DNA of 64,000 nt from Oscillospiraceae bacterium. GTDB lineage: Bacteria; Bacillota; Clostridia; Oscillospirales; Ruminococcaceae. The stretch is taken from the NCBI GenBank assembly GCA_014799395.1, contig JAAVID010000046.1, forward strand, positions 1-64,000, written 5' to 3'. The notes beneath the pieces are model-generated. The model was not told the DNA's origin, did no database searches, and saw only the letters and a program-made list of their open reading frames with translations. How positions within the stretch are numbered: the stretch's first letter is position 1; each line of letters starts with the position of its first letter. This document shows positions 53,890-62,407 of the stretch, one piece after another. Position numbers and translations under genes: made by a program.

Positions 53890-54646
53890 ATTTCCTCTTG
53901 ATACAAAGTATATTCCCCGCGAACCACAGCACCGAGGTCACACAGACGAATATCAGCACGAACATATTAACTTCCTCGTGCCAGCGCAGGACGAGTATCG
54001 TAAAGTCGCCGAAAAGCGCAACGATAAACGGCAGGAGGGAGAAATCGCTTTCGCCGTCGCCGTCGTAGAAGCGCGAGAGCATTATCGTAAACAGCGCGAC
54101 CATTCCCGCGGAGACCACCGCTTCTATCGGTATAAACAGATACGCGAGGTCAATTGAGGTATGATACACAACGGGTATCGACATCGAATACGCCACGATA
54201 TACGCAAACGACAGCCATTTTTTATCCGCGCCCTTGTGGAGATTTATATTCTGCACGGTGTGCAAAGCCATAGAGATAAGTATCATTCCGTAGGAGATGA
54301 ACTGCATAACGGGGATAGAGCCATTGGTATGCACCATTCCGCCGAGCAGGAGAATTCCCGCGGCTATGGCGAGGTTGCCGAAAACGTCCTCGTTGGGTTC
54401 AAAATCTTCGTCGTCCCGGGATTTTGCGGCATCGGTGCATTTCATTACCGCCATTACATACGCGCCGAAAATCGCGAAGATAGTAAGCGCCATCATATAA
54501 TAGTCAAGCGTGTCGAGCTTGGACATATCGGAGGTAAAGCACACTACAAGGCTTATCGCTCTCTCGACTGTCAGTATTACAAAATACAGCGCCAGAAACA
54601 GGAATTTCAACGCGTTGAACCTTGTATGATTTATTGACTTGCCCAA
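53888..54646 (-). CDS. Multi-pass membrane protein of unknown function
   Basis: The 252-residue protein has about seven or eight hydrophobic segments (for example FLFLALYFVILTVE, MMALTIFAIFGAYVMAV, LAIAAGILLLGGMV, FIVALFGDFTILVL). Between the second and third lies an acidic loop (SRDDEDFEPNEDVFG). No family was recognised. It lies 12 bp downstream of the walJ-like gene and is probably cotranscribed with it. Confidence 0.7.
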   Translation of the reverse strand: MGKSINHTRFNALKFLFLALYFVILTVERAISLVVCFTSDMSKLDTLDYYMMALTIFAIFGAYVMAVMKCTDAAKSRDDEDFEPNEDVFGNLAIAAGILLLGGMVHTNGSIPVMQFISYGMILISMALHTVQNINLHKGADKKWLSFAYIVAYSMSIPVVYHTSIDLAYLFIPIEAVVSAGMVALFTIMLSRFYDGDGESDFSLLPFIVALFGDFTILVLRWHEEVNMFVLIFVCVTSVLWFAGNILCIKRK

Positions 54647-54658
54647 ATAATCACCGCC

Positions 54659-55447
54659 TTAAACCGCTATGTATTCTCCCGTTGTCTGCACGGGCGCGAC
54701 GTTCAGCGTGAAATCGCGTTCCTCAAGAAGTCCGCGTTCCTCGAGAAATTTTTTGGTATGCGTTCTCGCGGTCTGCGGAGTGTTGTTTTCGCGCGAGAGA
54801 TGTCCGAGTATAAGATGACGTGTCCCGCCGCGAACTAATTTTTCCGCGAATTCCGCGCAAAGAACGTTTGATAAATGACCCTGCTCTCCGAGTATACGCG
54901 CCTTTAAGATCGGCGGATAATTCGGATTTCGCCGAAGCATATCCTCCTCGTAATTGCTCTCGAGAAGCACGGCGAGACAGCCCTTCAGCGCCTGTTCCGC
55001 TTCTTCGGTAACAAATCCCGTGTCGGTGCATACGCCGTAATATTCGCCGCCGTAACGTATTTTATAGCCCACGCTGTCCGCCGCGTCGTGAGAGGTCTTG
55101 AAGCAGCTCACCTCGAACGACGCGCTTTGATAGCCGTCGTAAGCGTTGTAGATTACCGCGTTTTCCGGTATCTTTTTGAGCTCGCGGAGAGCGTCGGCAG
55201 TCGCGGGGGTCGCGAAAATCGGAACGTCCGTGTGCTTTAGTATCTGCTCGAGACCCTTGATATGGTCGGTGTGCTCGTGAGTTATAAAAACCGCTTCAAT
55301 GCCGCTCATATCGGTGTCTATAAGTCCGAGAGAGTTATTGAGCGCACGAAATGAACAGCCCGCGTCCACGAGAATACCGTGACCGCGGGTTCCGATAAAT
55401 GTTGAGTTTCCCTCGCTTGAGGAACAGATCGGGTAAATTCTTGCCAT
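54659..55447 (-). CDS. walJ: WalJ/YycJ-like MBL-fold hydrolase
   Basis: The 262-residue protein matches YycJ/WalJ: SSSEGNSTFI at the start, the intact metal motif THEHTDH (about residues 56-62), a CTDTGFV segment, LESNYEEDML and HLSRENNTP. WalJ is a putative nuclease linked to cell-wall/replication coordination in Firmicutes. Unlike the altered MBL gene at 31861-32715, the HxHxDH motif is complete. It starts one base after the murA stop, so it is in operon with murA. The symbol is given by resemblance. Confidence 0.88.
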   Translation of the reverse strand: MARIYPICSSSEGNSTFIGTRGHGILVDAGCSFRALNNSLGLIDTDMSGIEAVFITHEHTDHIKGLEQILKHTDVPIFATPATADALRELKKIPENAVIYNAYDGYQSASFEVSCFKTSHDAADSVGYKIRYGGEYYGVCTDTGFVTEEAEQALKGCLAVLLESNYEEDMLRRNPNYPPILKARILGEQGHLSNVLCAEFAEKLVRGGTRHLILGHLSRENNTPQTARTHTKKFLEERGLLEERDFTLNVAPVQTTGEYIAV

Positions 55448-55448
55448 T

Positions 55449-56744
55449 TTAGATCGCCTTTTTTACTGCGGGATCGGATACGGGATCGGGCTCGTCTACC
55501 TTGCGGATATCCGCGCCAAGTCCGCGCAGTTTGATCTCCATATTCTCATAGCCGCGTTCAACGTGGAAGATGTCGTATATCTCGGATACGCCCTCCGCGC
55601 TCAGTGCCGCAACGATCAGCGCCGCGCCCGCTCTGAGGTCGGTGGACTTTACGGGTGCGCCCTTTAAGCGCTCTACGCCCTCGATAACGGCAACTCTGCC
55701 CTCTACCGAGATATTCGCGCCCATTCTGCGCAGCTCGTCAACATAGCGGAAGCGGTTGTCGAAAATGCTCTCCGTTACCATAGACGCGCCCTTTGCGCAG
55801 GTCAGCACAGCCGACATCTGCGGCTGCATATCGGTCGGGAAACCGGGGTGCGGCTGGGTCTTTATAGTCGTGCCGACGTAATTTTCGCCGCCGATAACTC
55901 TTACGGCGTCGTCGTACTGCTCGACTTGAACGCCTATCTTAAGCAGCTTGTTTGTAATGGGCTCAAGGTGCTTCGGGATAACGTTCTTTATCAGTATGTT
56001 GCTGCGCGTCGCCGCTGCCGCCGCCATAAACGTTCCCGCCTCTATCTGGTCGGGGATAACGCTGTATGTCGTGCCGTGAAGCTCGCGTACGCCGCGTATT
56101 TTAATAACGTCCGTGCCCGCGCCGATTATATCCGCGCCCATTGAGTTAAGGCAGTTTGCGAGGTCGACAACGTGCGGTTCTTTCGCGGCGTTTTCGATAA
56201 CGGTAAGACCCTCTGCCTTTACCGCTGCCATAATGCCGTTTATCGTTGCTCCAACGGAATTCTTGTCAAAGAATATCTGGTTTCCGACCAGCTTTTCCGC
56301 GCGGAGGTTTATCATACCGCCGTCTATCTCGCACTGCGCTCCCAACGCCGAGAAGCACTTGAGGTGCTGGTCTATGGGACGGTCGCCGAGATTGCACCCG
56401 CCCGGCATGGAAACGTGCGCCGAATGAAATCTTCCGAGCAGTGTGCCGAGGAAATAGGTCGTTGCCCGCATAAGCTTTGCTTTTTCATACGGGATAGACA
56501 TATTCATCAGCGGACGGGGATCTATCTCCACCGTCGTTTTGTTCAGCATACGAATTTTCGCGCCCATTTCTTGCATAATTTGCAGGGTAATGGTAACGTC
56601 GCTGATATTGGGTATATTTTCAATAACGCAGGGCTCGTCTGAAAGGATCGTCGCGGGGATTATCGCTACAACGGCATTTTTCGCGCCGCTGACTACGACC
56701 TCGCCCGAAAGCTTCGATCCGCCCCTGATCACATATTTCTCCAA
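55449..56744 (-). CDS. murA: UDP-N-acetylglucosamine 1-carboxyvinyltransferase
   Basis: MurA transfers enolpyruvate from PEP to UDP-GlcNAc, the first committed step of peptidoglycan synthesis. The catalytic Cys117 lies in MPGGCNLGDRPID, so fosfomycin should bind. Length from the chosen start is 431 residues, normal. Translation is placed at a TTG (complement of 56742-56744) giving the usual EKYVIRGGSKLSG beginning, with AGGGGGAA upstream. The same frame stays open 34 codons further (to an ATG at 56846), but that extension is basic and atypical. Confidence 0.93.
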   Translation of the reverse strand: MEKYVIRGGSKLSGEVVVSGAKNAVVAIIPATILSDEPCVIENIPNISDVTITLQIMQEMGAKIRMLNKTTVEIDPRPLMNMSIPYEKAKLMRATTYFLGTLLGRFHSAHVSMPGGCNLGDRPIDQHLKCFSALGAQCEIDGGMINLRAEKLVGNQIFFDKNSVGATINGIMAAVKAEGLTVIENAAKEPHVVDLANCLNSMGADIIGAGTDVIKIRGVRELHGTTYSVIPDQIEAGTFMAAAAATRSNILIKNVIPKHLEPITNKLLKIGVQVEQYDDAVRVIGGENYVGTTIKTQPHPGFPTDMQPQMSAVLTCAKGASMVTESIFDNRFRYVDELRRMGANISVEGRVAVIEGVERLKGAPVKSTDLRAGAALIVAALSAEGVSEIYDIFHVERGYENMEIKLRGLGADIRKVDEPDPVSDPAVKKAI

Positions 56745-56935
56745 AAAAACACTTCCCCCTGTCCCGACCGTAAGTACTCGCCGTTTAACAAGGCGCACAG
56801 CTATTGCCGCGGCAAACCGTTCGGCTTTCCTCTGCGAGACATTCATTAAAAATTTATATATGTATCAAACTAAATTAGCATTGAAATTCATATCATTATG
56901 TGCGGTCACGCATAAGCACACACTCACACTTTTAT

Positions 56936-56964
56936 ATTATAGCATACTTTACTTGATTTTTAAA
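56936..56964 (-). promoter_or_regulatory. Candidate murA promoter
   Basis: Read leftward: TTTAAA (about complement of 56959-56964), 17-bp spacer, TATAAT (complement of 56936-56941). The leader would be about 190 nt and would include the in-frame 34-codon extension. Confidence 0.55.
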
Positions 56965-57173
56965 GCCCCAAATCGAAAAAAAGACGTTCTTTTGATTTTT
57001 TTGTGATATTTAACTAAAAAACGCTCTAAAAATAGCAAAGTTTTTCCGATATGTGGCAATACAGCACAAAGCGGAGCGGTTCAAAGCGTATGCGGTCACG
57101 GGGGAATTTTCACGGAAACAACGTCTTAAGGAAAAATATACATATATTATTCTCGGAAAATCCGTTTTTAATC
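56965..57173. other. Gene-free stretch before the dapL promoter
   Basis: No gene or clear structure was recognised between the murA promoter and the dapL promoter. GCGGTCACG occurs here (about 57091) and again at about 56902 inside the murA leader, a short repeat of unknown meaning. Confidence 0.4.
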
Positions 57174-57202
57174 TTGACAAATGAAGAAAATTGTGTTTTA
57201 AT
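57174..57202 (+). promoter_or_regulatory. Candidate dapL promoter upstream of the MITE-like element
   Basis: TTGACA (57174-57179), 17-bp spacer, TTTAAT (57197-57202). The leader would run through the inverted-repeat element to the dapL start, about 180 nt. Confidence 0.6.
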
Positions 57203-57219
57203 AAAAGTATATTGATGTT

Positions 57220-57350
57220 CCAATTAAATATTTTCGGATACCTCTCTCTTTGAGAGAGGGAGGATGTGGGGCTCCGCCCCAGCCCCCGCCAAAGGGCTGC
57301 GCCCTTTGGAAACCCGTTTTAAAAAACGAGGTTTGGAAATATTTAATTGG
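57220..57350. mobile_element. MITE-like inverted-repeat element
   Basis: Ends CCAATTAAATATTTTC (57220-57235) and GAAATATTTAATTGG (57336-57350) are near-perfect inverted repeats. Inside lie several hairpins: CTCTCT/AGAGAG, GGGGCTCCGCCCC, and AAAGGGCTGCGCCCTTT. The GC-rich centre contrasts with the AT-rich ends. No transposase. It looks like a small non-autonomous element that inserted in the dapL leader; such structured repeats are common in gut Clostridia. A minus-strand open frame across it is a by-product. Confidence 0.68.
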
Positions 57351-57386
57351 CGGAGCAATAATATTTTCTGAAAGGACAGACATACT

Positions 57387-58595
57387 ATGGCAAAGCTAAA
57401 CGAAAATTTCTTTAAATTGAAGAAGAACTACCTCTTTATTGAGATAGCAAAACGTATCCGCGCGTACTCCGAGGAGCACCCCGAGGAGGCTAAGCGCCTT
57501 ATACGAATGGGTATCGGCGACGTTACGCGTCCGCTTGCTCCCGTTGTTGTCGAGGCTATGAAGAAGGCCGCCGACGAAATGGGCAAGCGCGAGACGTTCC
57601 GCGGCTACGAGGACTCGGGCGCGGGCTACGATTTTCTGCGCGAGGCGGTCTCCAAGTATTACAAGAGCTTCGGCGCGGACGTTTCCGCCGACGAGATACG
57701 CATTTCCGACGGCGCGAAATCCGACTGCGGAAACATTATCGACATCTTCGGAAGCGGCAATGTCGTGCTTGTTACCGACCCCGCTTATCCCGTTTATGTC
57801 GACTCTAACATTATGAACGGCAACAACGTTATCTTTGCGGACTCAACCGAGGAAAACGGCTTTGCGGCTATGCCCGACAAGTCTGTAAAGGCGGACCTTA
57901 TTTACCTCTGCTCGCCGAACAATCCTACGGGCTCGGTTTACAAAACCGCTCAGCTCAAAGAGTGGGTGGACTATGCGCTGGCGAACGACGCCGTTATCAT
58001 TTACGACGCGGCTTACGAGGCGTTTATCACCGAAAACGACGTTCCGCGTTCTATTTACTGCATTGAGGGCGCTAAAAAGTGCGCTATCGAGATTTGCTCG
58101 CTTTCCAAGACCGCGGGATTTACGGGTACGCGCTGCGGCTACACGGTAGTTCCCAACGACCTCGTTCAGAAAGACAGCGCGGGCAACGACGTTAAGCTCT
58201 GCGAGATCTGGGCGCGCCGTCAGGGAAGCAAGTTCAACGGCGTTTCTTATCCCGTTCAGCGCGGCGCGGAGGCTGTGTTCACCGCCGAGGGACAGAAGCA
58301 GTGCAAGGAGAATATCGCGTATTATCAGGAGAACGCGCGCGTTATCGCCGCTACCTGCGACGAGCTGGGCATTAAATACACGGGCGGCGTAAACTCGCCG
58401 TACATCTGGCTGAAATGTCCGAACGGTATGGGTTCGTGGGATTTCTTCGATATGCTTCTGACGAAAATTCAAGTTGTCGGAACTCCCGGCGCGGGCTTCG
58501 GAAAGAACGGCGACGGCTGGTTCAGACTTACCGCGTTCGGCACTCACGAGGCAACCAAGGAAGCAATGGAAAGACTTAAAGAGCTGTTGAAGTAA
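57387..58595 (+). CDS. dapL: LL-diaminopimelate aminotransferase
   Basis: DapL converts tetrahydrodipicolinate to LL-diaminopimelate in one PLP-dependent step, bypassing the acylated routes. Typical motifs are MGIGDVTRPLAP (about 41), SDGAKSDCGNI (about 107), YLCSPNNPTGSVY (about 172) and the PLP-lysine segment SLSKTAGFTGTRCGY (about 234). Length (402 residues) is normal. The product feeds peptidoglycan and lysine synthesis. GAAAGGA precedes the ATG. A MITE-like element lies in its leader. Confidence 0.95.
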   Translation: MAKLNENFFKLKKNYLFIEIAKRIRAYSEEHPEEAKRLIRMGIGDVTRPLAPVVVEAMKKAADEMGKRETFRGYEDSGAGYDFLREAVSKYYKSFGADVSADEIRISDGAKSDCGNIIDIFGSGNVVLVTDPAYPVYVDSNIMNGNNVIFADSTEENGFAAMPDKSVKADLIYLCSPNNPTGSVYKTAQLKEWVDYALANDAVIIYDAAYEAFITENDVPRSIYCIEGAKKCAIEICSLSKTAGFTGTRCGYTVVPNDLVQKDSAGNDVKLCEIWARRQGSKFNGVSYPVQRGAEAVFTAEGQKQCKENIAYYQENARVIAATCDELGIKYTGGVNSPYIWLKCPNGMGSWDFFDMLLTKIQVVGTPGAGFGKNGDGWFRLTAFGTHEATKEAMERLKELLK

Positions 58596-58600
58596 AATTA

Positions 58601-58630
58601 AAAGAGCCTGTATAAACAGGCTCTTTTTTT
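58601..58630. terminator. Terminator after dapL
   Basis: AAGAGCCTGT (58603-58612) pairs with ACAGGCTCTT (58617-58626), T-run to the right and A-run to the left. It serves dapL and the convergent lipoprotein gene. Confidence 0.87.
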
Positions 58631-58632
58631 GT

Positions 58633-59445
58633 TTATATGCTTTTGAACATCGTCATAGCGGAGGTTATATCGTCCTCGGTCTCGCCGGAGAACGTAACTA
58701 TTCCCATATATGCGCCTTTGTTTATCGGGATCATAACCTGAACCATTTCCTGTCCTTGACTTGCGAGCTTTGTTTTCATACACGCCATTTCGCTGCCCAA
58801 AAAGTTTATCTTCGACTTTTCCGCGTCTACTTCCTCAATTCCCAGGTTCTTGAATGAAGCAGTTACATTGTCGAACGCGAGCTCGATATATTCCTCGCCC
58901 GAGAGAGCTTTTCCGCCGTTTGTTATGTTGAGGTTCTCAATGACGATGTTTACGTTTGAGATTCCTTCAGTGGTCGCTATAAGCTCGTAGAGGATAGCTT
59001 TTGTGTCAAGCGCACTGTTTACGTTTTCGGCGGACATATCGGAAACGCCGTTGTTTTCCGCGAGCATATCATCGGCGGCGCATACCCAGCCGTCGGCGAA
59101 ATCCGCTTTGATGCCGAGGAACTCCGAGGAGTAGGAGCTTTGAGCCACATTTCCGTGAACAAATCCGTCGGTCTCGGTCGCGCCGTTCTCGGGAGCGGAG
59201 CTTTCGCTCTCCGTTGTTGTCGAGCTTTCATTTTCTGTCGTCGAGCTTTCACTCTCCGTTGATGAACTTTCGCTCTCTGCTGTCGAGCTTTCCGAGGAAG
59301 AACTCTCGCTCTTCGAGCTTTCAGACGAGCTCTTGGTTGAAGTGGACGAGCTGTCCGAAGGAGTGGAGGTTATTCCGCTTTTGTCGCACGCGGTGGTCAG
59401 CATTACCGCCGCGCATACGAGAATTGTCAGTAATTTCTTTTTCAT
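58633..59445 (-). CDS. Lipoprotein with Ser/Glu-rich stalk
   Basis: The 270-residue product starts with a lipoprotein signal (lipobox TTAC, Cys20). A stalk of about 65 residues of repeated SES/STE words follows (about 25-90), then a globular domain (about 100-270) with repeated beta/alpha elements and a NKGAYMGIVTFSGETEDDIT ending. The stalk is similar in composition to that of serpin 4. No family was recognised. GAAAGGA precedes the ATG. Confidence 0.78.
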   Translation of the reverse strand: MKKKLLTILVCAAVMLTTACDKSGITSTPSDSSSTSTKSSSESSKSESSSSESSTAESESSSTESESSTTENESSTTTESESSAPENGATETDGFVHGNVAQSSYSSEFLGIKADFADGWVCAADDMLAENNGVSDMSAENVNSALDTKAILYELIATTEGISNVNIVIENLNITNGGKALSGEEYIELAFDNVTASFKNLGIEEVDAEKSKINFLGSEMACMKTKLASQGQEMVQVMIPINKGAYMGIVTFSGETEDDITSAMTMFKSI

Positions 59446-59559
59446 AGTTTTTTCCTTTCACTGTTCAATTTTGTATTCATAGGTGTTAAAAGCCTAATGT
59501 ATACAGTATAAATATTTTTATGTGATTTGTCAAGTACTTTTTGATTTTTTTGAGTTATG

Positions 59560-59586
59560 TTTTCCCCCGCCGCAGGCGGGGGAAAA
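59560..59586. terminator. GC-rich hairpin after the GH43 gene
   Basis: TTTTCCCCCGCC (59560-59571) pairs perfectly with GGCGGGGGAAAA (59575-59586) around GCA. Neither side has a long T-run beyond the arms, so it is a terminator or mRNA 3' stabiliser. Confidence 0.55.
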
Positions 59587-59596
59587 CGAAATCGGG

Positions 59597-60949
59597 TCAT
59601 TTCATAAATACAAACGACTTCAACTCAAAAAGATACCTGTTTCTGAATGATTCGCCCGACCAGTCGTTCGGGTATTCGGTCGAGATCTTGAAGAACACGC
59701 TGTGTCTGCCCGTGACTAATTTAACTCTTTCGGTGACTATGCCGCCGTCTCTGCCTATGCGGAACTGTCCTATTTCCTCGCCGTTTTCTCCGTCGATGAG
59801 AACGCGAAGAATGCAGTCGCAGCCGAGCCCGTTTGTGTTTACGGAAAGCTCCATAGTTTTACTGCCGTTGTCCTCGCCGAAATCGAAATATTTATAGCCG
59901 ATAACGCACCCCTCGGTTATCCCCGTGATAAGCCGCTCGAATACGTTCTTTTCGGTGACGACAGCGCCGCCTTTTAACACGCAGGCTATCTCGGCGGGGG
60001 TTATCTTGTACGGGTTCAGCGAGTTTTCAAAGCCGAGAGAGGTCATCTCAACGGGAGGGATAGTTCCGTCGGGAAGTATCTCGATCTTCTCAACGCAGCC
60101 GCGCCGCGACATTATAGTGCCGTTCGTCATTCTGTGATAGAAAATGTACCACTGACCGTTGATCTGCATTATAGAGCCGTGGTCGTTTCCGCCGGGATAA
60201 TCAATGCCGTTGTCGACGATATAGCCCTTGTAGGTGAACGGTCCGGTCGGCTTATCCGATACGGCGTAGGCAAGGCGGCTTCCGCGTTTGGGGGAGTATA
60301 TCATATAGTATGTATCTCCGACCTTTCTTGGGGAACACGCTTCAAAAAACAGACTGTCCTCGTCTGTAAAGCCGCCGTTTTCGGTTTTCTCGCAGGGGAT
60401 AATATGCTCGATACAGCTTCCGTCAATGACCTCGTACATATTATCGCTGTTTATCTCAGCCATAAACGAGCGCAGATAGCCGCAGTAGATGTACGTTCTG
60501 CCGTCGTCGTCGACGAGCACGCCCGGGTCGATAAACCAGCCGTTGCAGCATATCTCGTCGGGAATTGTGTACTTGTATTTCGACAAGAGCTTGAAAGGTC
60601 CCTCGGGCTTGTCGCTTACCGCAACGCAGCCGATAGAGTTTACGATATACGCGTACAGATAATACTTCCCGTCCTTTTCCACAACATCGGGAGCGTAGAG
60701 CTGATTTGAGCCGTTCGTCCAGTCGGTATCGGCGGGGCAGTCGACGGTTTCCATTGTGCGGAAAATGTCGCCGTGGCAGACCCAGTTATTTAAGTCGTTG
60801 ACGGGAGCGCTCCAGCATTTCAGAACGTAGTCGCAGAATTTTGTCGACCCCGCGATGTCGTGAGAACCGTAAATATACACTCTGTCGCCGAATACTCTCG
60901 GTTCACCGTCGGGAATGTATTCCCATGACGGAAGATAGGGATTTGGCAT
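59597..60949 (-). CDS. GH43 glycoside hydrolase with C-terminal beta domain, probably cytosolic
   Basis: The 450-residue enzyme has the five-bladed propeller of GH43 (residues 1-~310): start MPNPYLPSWEYIPDGEPRVF with a candidate catalytic base Asp, middle LYAPDVVEKDGKYYLYA, and acid Glu in FFEACSPRK. A ~130-residue C-terminal beta domain resembles a CBM6-like module. The family removes arabinose or xylose from side chains. No signal peptide, so it likely acts on imported oligosaccharides. The exact substrate cannot be told. Confidence 0.88.
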   Translation of the reverse strand: MPNPYLPSWEYIPDGEPRVFGDRVYIYGSHDIAGSTKFCDYVLKCWSAPVNDLNNWVCHGDIFRTMETVDCPADTDWTNGSNQLYAPDVVEKDGKYYLYAYIVNSIGCVAVSDKPEGPFKLLSKYKYTIPDEICCNGWFIDPGVLVDDDGRTYIYCGYLRSFMAEINSDNMYEVIDGSCIEHIIPCEKTENGGFTDEDSLFFEACSPRKVGDTYYMIYSPKRGSRLAYAVSDKPTGPFTYKGYIVDNGIDYPGGNDHGSIMQINGQWYIFYHRMTNGTIMSRRGCVEKIEILPDGTIPPVEMTSLGFENSLNPYKITPAEIACVLKGGAVVTEKNVFERLITGITEGCVIGYKYFDFGEDNGSKTMELSVNTNGLGCDCILRVLIDGENGEEIGQFRIGRDGGIVTERVKLVTGRHSVFFKISTEYPNDWSGESFRNRYLFELKSFVFMK

Positions 60950-60964
60950 AATTGTTCCTCCTCG

Positions 60965-60996
60965 AAAAAATCTCCCGCCGCAGTGACGGGAGATTT
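60965..60996 (-). terminator. serA terminator
   Basis: AAATCTCCCG pairs with CGGGAGATTT (60968-60977 with 60987-60996). On the minus strand a T-run follows (60965-60970). Confidence 0.82.
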
Positions 60997-61017
60997 AATA
61001 CATTATTATGCGTTAAA

Positions 61018-62181
61018 TTACTTGATAACGCGAACGCCGACAACATTTTCGACAGCCTTGAGCTTATCCTCGATACCCGAGGTATTGCCCGAAACGTCGA
61101 GACAGGTGTACGCGTAGTCCTTTTTGGACTTGCTCTGCATATTCTCGATGTTCATACCCGCCGCGGAGATAGGCGCGGTGATGTTGTTGATAACGCCCTC
61201 CACGTTCTTGTGGATAACGCATATCTTCGCGCTGCCCGTAACTGCCATTTCCATATTCGGCAGGTTTACGGAGTTCTTGATGTTGCCGTTCTCGATGTAA
61301 TCAACGACCTCCTGAACCGCCATAACAGCGCAGTTGTCCTCGCTCTCGGGAGTGGACGCGCCAAGGTGCGGAAGCGCGATTACGTTCTCGTGACCGATAA
61401 GCGCGTCTGTCGCGAAGTCGGTAACGTAGCAAGCCATTCCGCCGTTGTCCAGAGCGTTGATGATAGCCGCTTCGTCAACCAGAGCGTCGCGCGAGAAGTT
61501 AAGCAGACGTACGGACTTCTTCATAGAAGCGATAGCCTCCGCGTTTATCATGCCCTTTGTATCCGCGGTCGCGGGAACGTGCAGGGTGATGTAATCGCAC
61601 TGCTCGAAGATCTCCTTGTTGGACTTTACATAGTGGACTTTGCCGGAGAGCTTCAGCGCGTGTTCAACGTTCAGGAACGGGTCTGCGCCGTATACCTCCA
61701 TACCGAGAGCCGCCGCAGCGTTCGCAACGAGAACGCCGATAGCGCCCAGACCGATAACGCCGAGCTTCTTGCCCATGATCTCGGGACCTACGAACTGGCT
61801 CTTGCCTTTTTCAACGAGCTTGCCGACCTCGTCGCCCTTGCCCTTGAGGGTGGTGATCCACTCCATAGACGCGGGAATTTTACGCGAGCTGAGCAGCAGT
61901 CCGCAGATAACGAGCTCCTTTACAGCGTTAGCGTTAGCGCCGGGGGTGTTGAATACAACAACACCCTTTTCGCTGCACTTCTCTATCGGGATATTATTTA
62001 CGCCCGCGCCCGCTCTTGCGATAGCGAGGAGGTTAGAGCCGAGCTCCATATCGTGCATAGCAGCCGAACGCACGAGAATTGCGTCGGGGTTTGCTATTTC
62101 GTCGCCGAACGTGTATTTGCTCTTGTCGAGCAAGTCCGTACCGCAAGCGGCGATCTTGTTTAATGTCTGTATATTGTACAT
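61018..62181 (-). CDS. serA: D-3-phosphoglycerate dehydrogenase
   Basis: SerA oxidises 3-phosphoglycerate to 3-phosphohydroxypyruvate, first step of serine synthesis. The NAD-binding GLGAIGVLVANAAAALGM lies near residue 145; the arginine/glutamate/histidine catalytic set appears in LVRSAAM, and HLGASTPESEDN near residue 290. A C-terminal ACT domain (about 315-387) may sense serine. Length (387 residues) is the short ACT-only type. It lies 16 bases after a DUF6440-like gene, and serC precedes that. Confidence 0.94.
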   Translation of the reverse strand: MYNIQTLNKIAACGTDLLDKSKYTFGDEIANPDAILVRSAAMHDMELGSNLLAIARAGAGVNNIPIEKCSEKGVVVFNTPGANANAVKELVICGLLLSSRKIPASMEWITTLKGKGDEVGKLVEKGKSQFVGPEIMGKKLGVIGLGAIGVLVANAAAALGMEVYGADPFLNVEHALKLSGKVHYVKSNKEIFEQCDYITLHVPATADTKGMINAEAIASMKKSVRLLNFSRDALVDEAAIINALDNGGMACYVTDFATDALIGHENVIALPHLGASTPESEDNCAVMAVQEVVDYIENGNIKNSVNLPNMEMAVTGSAKICVIHKNVEGVINNITAPISAAGMNIENMQSKSKKDYAYTCLDVSGNTSGIEDKLKAVENVVGVRVIK

Positions 62182-62197
62182 TGGTTCTTCTCCTTAA

Positions 62198-62389
62198 TTA
62201 TTTTTCTATCGGGGTAACAACAGGCTTTCCGTCCTTGTCAAGGAGCGGCGTAAGTCCGCCTCCGTAGCCGTCTTTATGGAAAACATAATTCACTCCGGTT
62301 TCGGTGTCAACAAAAATCTGTGTGCTGGTTGCATTTAAAACGCTGTCCAACTGCGAATAAGTCTTTACAAATCTATCCTTATCAGCCAT
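62198..62389 (-). CDS. DUF6440-like small protein between serC and serA
   Basis: The 63-residue protein reads IFVDTETGVNYVFHKDGYGGGLTPLLDKDGKPVV in its centre, which is the DUF6440 pattern of a single small domain with a conserved glycine turn. Its function is unknown. It lies within the serC-serA transcription unit, separated from serC by 18 bases and from serA by 16, and so is likely cotranscribed. Confidence 0.8.
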   Translation of the reverse strand: MADKDRFVKTYSQLDSVLNATSTQIFVDTETGVNYVFHKDGYGGGLTPLLDKDGKPVVTPIEK

Positions 62390-62407
62390 CTGCTGCCTCC
62401 GAAAAAA

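Noticed and set aside
57198-57383. 61-codon minus-strand frame spanning the inverted-repeat element
   Set aside because: It crosses the hairpins of the MITE-like element and reads as proline/glycine-rich junk.
60952-62163. 403-codon open frame on the + strand across serA
   Set aside because: Antisense shadow of a clear D-3-phosphoglycerate dehydrogenase; no ribosome site.
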